This document shows, in pieces, positions 8,893 to 13,122 of a DNA stretch of 13,122 bases. The notes beneath the pieces are model-generated. The model worked only from the letters and a program-made list of their open reading frames with translations, was not told where the DNA came from and did not search any database. Every line of letters starts with the position of its first letter. Positions within the stretch are counted from its first letter, which is position 1. This DNA comes from Chlorobiaceae bacterium (GTDB lineage Bacteria > Bacteroidota > Chlorobiia > Chlorobiales > Chlorobiaceae). Position numbers and translations under genes: made by a program. Location: the NCBI GenBank assembly GCA_013336025.1, contig JAAXUM010000014.1:1-13122 (forward strand), written 5' to 3'.

Positions 8893-9226
8893 ACAGCGTA
8901 CACAACCCTCATCATAATCCTCCGTGCAGAAAAAATCAACCACGTCCGGTGTACCTCTATTCATCCTTGAAATAAGCCTTCGTTGCCTGAAAGAATGCAG
9001 GATACTGTGACGGCCTGCAATGCAGCACGATCTCAGCACAGATGTACTGCTTCTCCCGACGTCCATAACAACTCGTGGGCATTCCCGGCTTTTTTGTTTA
9101 CTTTTACACACTGGACGGATAAAGTAACAGAGATAAAGACGATTCTATTCATAAGGGAACTTCTCTTGAATGTCGGTTAAACACCAATAAAGACATCAGA
9201 GATTCTCGCAAGTAAATTGATGTTTC
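8893..9226. other. Non-coding gap between the cupin gene and ndh
   Basis: No gene is convincing in these 334 bases. CTGCAATGCAG, near 9017, is a short near-perfect palindrome. A T-rich stretch follows a weak GGG-CATT-CCC hairpin near 9075-9100 and might end the purE-cupin transcript. A weak promoter-like pair, TTGAAT then TAAAGA about 16 bases later, lies roughly 50 bases before ndh. None of these is strong. Confidence 0.5.
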
Positions 9227-10534
9227 ATGAAACAGCGGGTGGTTATTATAGGCGGAGGATTTACAGGGATTAATACAGCAAAGGTACTTGGAAACAAGCC
9301 GGATATTGAAGTAACACTGATCGACAGAAAAAACTATCACCTTTTTCAGCCGCTCCTTTATCAGGTGGCCATGGCAGCGCTTGGTGAAGGAGATATCGCA
9401 GCACCACTTAGAAACATGCTGGCAAATTACCTGAATATCACAATCTTCAAGGGTATTGTTGAAGGTGTTGATATGGCAAACAAAACCATTATTACTGATT
9501 TTGGAGATATTCCTTATGATTATCTCGTTCTTGCCTGTGGTGTTCAGCACCACTATTTCGGCAACAACCAGTGGGAAGAGTTTGCGCCTGGACTGAAAAC
9601 ACTCGCTCAGGCAAAAGAGATACGCCGCAGGGTGATGGAAGCATATGAGCGCGCTGAAAGAACCAAAGATCCTGTGGAAAGGAAAAAGTTGCTCACCTTT
9701 GTCATTGTGGGGGGGGGGCCTACCGGAGTTGAACTGGCAGGATCCATCGGTGAAATGAGTCGATATACTCTTTCGAAGTTTTATCGGAACATTGATCCCA
9801 AGCTGACTCGTATTTTTATTGTTGAGGCTGCTCCGCGTATTCTTGGATCTTTTTCTACAGAACTTACAAGCAAAGCCACCCGATCACTTGAAAAACTCGG
9901 TGTTCAGGTATGGACAAGCAGTATGGTCACCGATGTCGACGCCCATGGCGTACAAATCGGTAATGAGCGAATTGAAGCATCAACCGTGCTCTGGGCGGCC
10001 GGTGTTACTGCGATAGAGATCGGTAAGAAAATGGGCGTGGAAACTGACCGTCTCGGTCGAATCCTTGTCAATGAAGATCTCAGTATTCCAGGTCATCCTG
10101 AAATTTTTGTTGGTGGCGACCTTGCCCATTTCGAGCTTGAGAATGGAAAAACATTGCCAGGCCTCGCTCCCGTTGCCTTGCAACAGGGACGGGCTATCGG
10201 AAGAAATATTCTGCTCGATCTGAAAAAAAAGGCAAGAAAAGCCTTCCGCTACAAGGATAAAGGGCAGATGGCAACCATTGGAAAAAACAAGGCTATTGTG
10301 GAAATTGGCAACCTTAAATTTGATGGTATTCTGGCATGGTTCACCTGGTTGATGGTCCATATCTATTTCCTGACAAGTTTCCGTCACCGGGTTTTTGTCC
10401 TTTTGCAGTGGGGATGGTCGTATTTCACCTTCAGCTATGGAGCGAGACTTATCGTTAACAAGGAGTGGCGATTCTATCCAGATGCTGCAAAAAAAAACCC
10501 TGACAATACAACCACAACAAATAGTGATGAGTAA
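9227..10534 (+). CDS. ndh: Type II NADH:quinone oxidoreductase (NDH-2)
   Basis: A 435-residue single-subunit flavoprotein that passes electrons from NADH to the quinone pool without pumping protons. The FAD-binding Rossmann motif is IIGGGFTG (7-14). The second, NAD-binding, motif is VGGGPTGVELAG (161-172). GGDLAHF near residue 297 is the second FAD contact. The part after about 365 is rich in aromatic and hydrophobic residues and should anchor the protein at the inner face of the membrane, as usual for NDH-2. The last 15 residues are polar. Two homopolymers stand out: ten G at 9709-9718 in the NAD motif and nine A at 10489-10497 near the end. No Shine-Dalgarno is visible. Its stop overlaps the next gene. 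Confidence 0.94.
   Translation: MKQRVVIIGGGFTGINTAKVLGNKPDIEVTLIDRKNYHLFQPLLYQVAMAALGEGDIAAPLRNMLANYLNITIFKGIVEGVDMANKTIITDFGDIPYDYLVLACGVQHHYFGNNQWEEFAPGLKTLAQAKEIRRRVMEAYERAERTKDPVERKKLLTFVIVGGGPTGVELAGSIGEMSRYTLSKFYRNIDPKLTRIFIVEAAPRILGSFSTELTSKATRSLEKLGVQVWTSSMVTDVDAHGVQIGNERIEASTVLWAAGVTAIEIGKKMGVETDRLGRILVNEDLSIPGHPEIFVGGDLAHFELENGKTLPGLAPVALQQGRAIGRNILLDLKKKARKAFRYKDKGQMATIGKNKAIVEIGNLKFDGILAWFTWLMVHIYFLTSFRHRVFVLLQWGWSYFTFSYGARLIVNKEWRFYPDAAKKNPDNTTTTNSDE
9709..9718 (+). repeat. Ten-G homopolymer tract inside ndh
   Basis: The run covers the last base of Val161 and the codons of Gly162-164, all GGG. The first dinucleotide motif of the same protein encodes its glycines with mixed GGC and GGA codons. 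Loss of one G gives a TGA at 9756-9758; gain of one gives a TGA at 9730-9732. Confidence 0.9.
10489..10497 (+). repeat. Nine-A slippery tract near the ndh 3' end
   Basis: The run spans codons 421-424 (GCA AAA AAA AAC). Removing one A shifts reading into the frame of the downstream small membrane protein. That frame has no stop between the tract and the small gene. Confidence 0.85.
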
Positions 10535-10736
10535 ACTCACCCTTTCCATGACAATCGGGCTTTTACTCGGCACAGCATTCACTGGAATTTCCCTTTTTCT
10601 GCTGTTTGTGTACAAAGCACCATCTGAAGCTATCCTGCATGATCTGCATCTCTATGCGCTCCTGACAGGCGCTTACGGTTTATGGCGAGTAGTACGAGTA
10701 CTTATACAATGGAGAAATGCGGAAGAAAATGTTTGA
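10527..10736 (+). CDS. Small membrane protein of unknown function, coupled to ndh
   Basis: A 69-residue protein with a hydrophobic helix at about 6-29 and a second, more amphipathic, helix at about 42-62 (LYALLTGAYGLWRVVRVLI). The tail is charged. I do not recognise the family. The ATG overlaps the ndh stop in an ATGAGTAA arrangement, an eight-base overlap typical of translational reinitiation, which favours a real gene. The same frame is open further upstream to 10395, but that part lies within ndh and is probably not a separate start. A role with NDH-2 at the membrane is an inference from coupling only. Confidence 0.65.
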   Translation: MSKLTLSMTIGLLLGTAFTGISLFLLFVYKAPSEAILHDLHLYALLTGAYGLWRVVRVLIQWRNAEENV

Positions 10737-10740
10737 AAGC

Positions 10741-10771
10741 ATGATGAATCATCATTATTATCAACTTTTTT
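10741..10771 (+). terminator. AT-rich palindrome with T tract after the ndh operon
   Basis: ATGATGA-A-TCATCAT (10741-10755) is a perfect 7-base inverted repeat. As RNA it gives a 6-bp stem with a three-base loop. Six T residues follow at 10766-10771, ten bases later. The stem is weak and the T run is displaced, so it could be a poor terminator or an operator for the aminotransferase gene that starts at 10810. Confidence 0.35.
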
Positions 10772-10809
10772 ACTGAGTTATTGAGCACTCTCCAGAGACA
10801 CCTTTACCA

Positions 10810-12021
10810 ATGGAACGACACATGAACATAAAACAAATGCCCATAACACAGGAAAGTGAAAAGGCACTTTTTTTCCATAACTATGCAAGACTCCCTTTAG
10901 CAATAACTCACGGTGAAGGTTCATGGCTTGTCAGCAATACCGGCATACGTTATCTCGACATGATTGCCGGCATCGGAGTCAATGCCCTCGGATATGGCGA
11001 CAAGCGCCTGATCAAAGCAATAAACGAACAGGCCGCCAAACTCATCCATGCTTCGAATCTCTTTCTGTTGCAGCCTCAGTTTGCTCTGGCAGAGAAACTT
11101 CTTGAAATTTCAGGGCTCTCCAAGGTGTTTTTTGCCAACAGCGGAACTGAAGCTATTGAAGCGTCCATTAAAATGGCAAGAAAATGGGCGGCACTCTCCG
11201 GCTTCAACAACAAGAAAGAGATATTATCGCTCACCAACTGTTTTCATGGCAGAACATATGGAGCCATGTCCTTGACGGCAAAGGCAAAATATACCGATGG
11301 CTTCGAACCGCTGGTTCCTGAAACCGGGATGATCAGCTTTAATGATCCTCTTGACCTTGAAAAAAAGGTTTCAGAAAAAACTGCCGCAGTTTTTATAGAA
11401 ATCATTCAGGGTGAGGGTGGCATTCACCAAATATCAGCACCGTTTATTGAAAAGCTCAATGAGCTTCGCCAACGCCATAATTTTCTGATCGTCGCCGATG
11501 AGATACAGGCAGGATGCGGAAGAACAGGCAAGTTTTTCAGTTATCAGCATTTAGATCTCGAACCTGATCTGGTTTGCCTTGCAAAACCTCTGGGCGGAGG
11601 CCTGCCATTATCAGCAGTTCTCGGCAACGAGAACATTTCCAATGTTTTCAGTTATGGAAACCATGGCACAACCTTCGGCGGAAATCCTGTAGCATGTGCC
11701 GCAGGTCTTGCTATGATTGATGCGATTTATAAGGATAATCTCATGAAAAATGCCATGGAAATTGGCAGCCTCATAAACACCGGGTTACATCAACTCGCAG
11801 AAAAACACTCACAAATAACAGAGATTCGGCAGTATGGATTGATGATCGGCATGACGGTCAACAAAGAAGCAAAGATCTATGTTGAACAGGCGCTTGAGAA
11901 GCATGTAATCATAAATGCAACAAGCCAGAACGTTATCCGCCTTCTGCCGCCGCTCAACATCAGCCGGGAGGAAGCTCAACAATGTATCATGGTTCTCGAT
12001 GAAATCTTCAGTGAAGAATAA
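10810..12021 (+). CDS. argD: Class III PLP aminotransferase, probable acetylornithine aminotransferase
   Basis: A 403-residue fold-type I enzyme. It probably converts N-acetylglutamate semialdehyde to N-acetylornithine in arginine synthesis, and may also act on succinyldiaminopimelate precursors. The [17 protein letters not shown] opening, [16 protein letters not shown] and [16 protein letters not shown] (109-124) match Arg[11 protein letters not shown] (145-154) lies over the cofactor ring. Asp230 in [13 protein letters not shown] should pair with the pyridine nitrogen, and Lys259 in [11 protein letters not shown] should form the PLP Schiff base. Close relatives handle ornithine or 4-aminobutyrate, so specificity is inferred. 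Two ATGs (10810 and 10822) are possible; the second has GGAA at a suitable distance. No other arg genes are in view. Its end overlaps the next gene. Confidence 0.85.
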   Translation: MERHMNIKQMPITQESEKALFFHNYARLPLAITHGEGSWLVSNTGIRYLDMIAGIGVNALGYGDKRLIKAINEQAAKLIHASNLFLLQPQFALAEKLLEISGLSKVFFANSGTEAIEASIKMARKWAALSGFNNKKEILSLTNCFHGRTYGAMSLTAKAKYTDGFEPLVPETGMISFNDPLDLEKKVSEKTAAVFIEIIQGEGGIHQISAPFIEKLNELRQRHNFLIVADEIQAGCGRTGKFFSYQHLDLEPDLVCLAKPLGGGLPLSAVLGNENISNVFSYGNHGTTFGGNPVACAAGLAMIDAIYKDNLMKNAMEIGSLINTGLHQLAEKHSQITEIRQYGLMIGMTVNKEAKIYVEQALEKHVIINATSQNVIRLLPPLNISREEAQQCIMVLDEIFSEE

Positions 12022-12250
12022 AAAAAAGGTTACCCCTGCCGATAAAACAGAACACAAGCAGGCATCAATGCCTCTTGGAGCCATTAACTACAGTATGATT
12101 GCCTTTGGAGTTCTGGTTATTGCGGGAAGTTATGCAGGAATGTCCCTTGAAAAACAGGTTGACGGTTTTTTTTCGCTTGCTATAGCACCATTCACCCTCG
12201 TTTCGGCATATGTCGGCATAATCTTTGCCGTCCTCTATCGAAGGAAGTAA
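11999..12250 (+). CDS. Small two-helix membrane protein, possibly AtpZ/AtpI-like
   Basis: An 83-residue protein with a lysine-rich soluble start (1-25), then helices at about 29-49 and 58-80, ending in RRK. The layout (hydrophobic hairpin, [10 protein letters not shown] turn, then [16 protein letters not shown]) resembles AtpZ/ATPase_gene1 proteins found next to F-type ATP synthase operons, but no ATP synthase gene is nearby and the match is loose. The ATG at 11999 lies 23 bases inside the aminotransferase gene; a GTG at 12011 is an alternative. Part of the frame is open further upstream but that is shadow of argD. Function is not assigned. Confidence 0.6.
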   Translation: MKSSVKNKKKVTPADKTEHKQASMPLGAINYSMIAFGVLVIAGSYAGMSLEKQVDGFFSLAIAPFTLVSAYVGIIFAVLYRRK

Positions 12251-12286
12251 GCTGCATCAAAAAGGAATGGATCAAAAAAGAAAAGA

Positions 12287-12979
12287 ATGAGTGAGTACGA
12301 AAAAGAGTTTTACGTGAACAGGCACGAAAAAACCATTCACGCTGCAAAGACCATTCTTTCAATTCTCATTGAACATATACCAACCGTTCATTCAGCAGTT
12401 GACATCGGGTGCGGTGTAGGCACATGGCTCTCTGTGTTACAAAAAAAAGGGGTAAATGAAGTCCGGGGATTTGATGGGAACTGGGTTGACCGGAAACTAT
12501 TGGTAATTCCGCATTCCTGCTTTACCGAGATAGACCTGACCAGGCCAATGACAAGATCGATTATAAAATACGATCTGGCCATCTGCCTTGAAGTCGCCGA
12601 ACACCTGCCCGCCCAGCGTGCCGAGGAGTTCATTTTTTTTCTTACAGAACTTTCTGACTACGTACTCTTTTCAGCAGCAATTCCCTTTCAAGGGGGCAAA
12701 AATCACGTCAACGAGCAGTGGCAACATTACTGGGTAGAGCTTTTCGGGAAAATGAACTATCTTGTTTACGACGTTATCCGGCCAAAAATCTGGGATGACA
12801 GCCGGATTCCGTTCTGGTACAGACAGAACATTTTACTGTTTGTCAGACAAGAGAAAACAACAGACAAATGGCCATGCATCGATGTTTCGTCGAGGCAAAT
12901 AGACATAGTACATCCGGATCTCTATATGATAAGGCAATCAGGCTATCAGGAACAGAATCAATCAGACCTTCCCTGGTGA
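12287..12979 (+). CDS. SAM-dependent methyltransferase, class I fold
   Basis: A 230-residue protein. DIGCGVGTWL (39-48) is the SAM-binding motif I, and GFDGNWVD (61-68) ends the second strand with the acidic residue. CLEVAEHLP (100-108) is a conserved motif after strand 4. Residues 128-149 (FSAAIPFQGG, then NHVNEQW and HYW) and WYRQN (177-181) match a group of uncharacterised methyltransferases common in surface polysaccharide and glycan loci. The substrate is unknown, and no glycan genes are visible here. The ATG at 12287 follows a purine-rich stretch without a strong ribosome binding site. It converges with the TonB-like gene, with only 29 bases between them and no evident terminator. Confidence 0.8.
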   Translation: MSEYEKEFYVNRHEKTIHAAKTILSILIEHIPTVHSAVDIGCGVGTWLSVLQKKGVNEVRGFDGNWVDRKLLVIPHSCFTEIDLTRPMTRSIIKYDLAICLEVAEHLPAQRAEEFIFFLTELSDYVLFSAAIPFQGGKNHVNEQWQHYWVELFGKMNYLVYDVIRPKIWDDSRIPFWYRQNILLFVRQEKTTDKWPCIDVSSRQIDIVHPDLYMIRQSGYQEQNQSDLPW

Positions 12980-13008
12980 AATGAAAAGAAAACCGTTGGA
13001 CTGGATCA

Positions 13009-13122
13009 TTAATCGAGCTGAAAACGTATCGGAACGGTAAACCAGACCTTGACCGGGCTGCCATTCTGGATACCCGGAGCGTATTTAGCATCCATAACCG
13101 CCTTCATTGCCGCTGCGTCGAA
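13009..13122 (-). CDS. C-terminal end of a TonB-family protein (partial, 5' part outside window)
   Basis: Thirty-seven codons read leftwards from the window edge to a TAA at 13011-13009. The peptide [17 protein letters not shown], then [19 protein letters not shown], is a clear TonB C-terminal domain ending: the pattern FDxAAxxAxxxxxFxPA, NGxPVxVW and PIxFxL is characteristic. TonB passes proton-motive energy from ExbBD to outer-membrane receptors, with this domain reaching the TonB box in the periplasm. The N-terminal anchor and proline-rich linker are out of view. It could be TonB itself or a longer protein with a TonB_C domain. Confidence 0.88.
   Translation of the reverse strand, partial: FDAAAMKAVMDAKYAPGIQNGSPVKVWFTVPIRFQLD

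Noticed and set aside
8869..9111. Minus-strand reading frame of 80 codons with a CxxC near its end
   Set aside because: It overlaps the cupin 3' end, its composition is unlike the neighbouring proteins and it matches no family I know. The cysteines are too few to argue for a zinc or iron-sulfur protein.
8983..9180. Plus-strand frame of 65 codons in the gap before ndh
   Set aside because: No ribosome binding site, no recognisable motif and low-complexity composition. It is more likely non-coding leader DNA.
1..13122. A novel defence, mobile or multi-gene system
   Set aside because: I looked for repeat arrays, integrases, transposases, toxin-antitoxin pairs, nucleases and abrupt changes of composition. 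None is visible; the genes are recognisable core or regulatory functions.

Overview
The window looks like an ordinary chromosomal stretch from a green sulfur bacterium (Chlorobiaceae: Chlorobium, Pelodictyon or a relative). This is inferred from overall protein character, moderate GC, frequent weak ribosome binding sites and the presence of an anaerobic HemN. It was not proven by any search. There is no phage, transposon, CRISPR array, rRNA or tRNA that I can recognise.

Layout. Bases 2-130 (+) are the tail of what looks like an ABC-F ATPase. It converges on a very large hybrid sensor histidine kinase (191-4366, -) that carries two extracytoplasmic sensor modules, PAS, GAF, a kinase core and two receiver domains. 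A 415-base non-coding gap (4367-4781) separates the kinase from a minus-strand pair: a Gfo/Idh/MocA oxidoreductase (5111-6250) followed 11 bases later by a SugE/Gdx guanidinium exporter (4782-5099). Upstream on the same strand is hemN (6312-7730). An intrinsic terminator closes hemN and lies almost against the oxidoreductase start codon.

The 141-base region 7731-7871 is a divergent promoter zone between hemN (-) and purE (7872-8399, +). purE overlaps a DUF985 cupin gene (8386-8892) that begins with GTG. After a 334-base gap come a type II NADH dehydrogenase (9227-10534) and an overlapping 69-codon membrane protein (10527-10736). Then come an acetylornithine-type aminotransferase (10810-12021), an overlapping two-helix membrane protein (11999-12250) and a SAM-dependent methyltransferase (12287-12979). 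The window ends inside the C-terminus of a TonB-family protein on the minus strand (13009-13122).

The genes are mostly housekeeping: tetrapyrrole synthesis (hemN), purine synthesis (purE), arginine synthesis (argD-like), NADH oxidation (ndh), signalling and export. I do not see a convincing undescribed multi-gene system. The points most worth checking are two homopolymer tracts in ndh. One is a ten-G run inside the NAD-binding loop, where a one-base slip in either direction truncates the protein. The other is a nine-A run near the 3' end, where loss of one A would fuse NDH-2 in frame to the downstream membrane protein. The terminator abutting the oxidoreductase start and the doubled sensor of the histidine kinase are also of interest.
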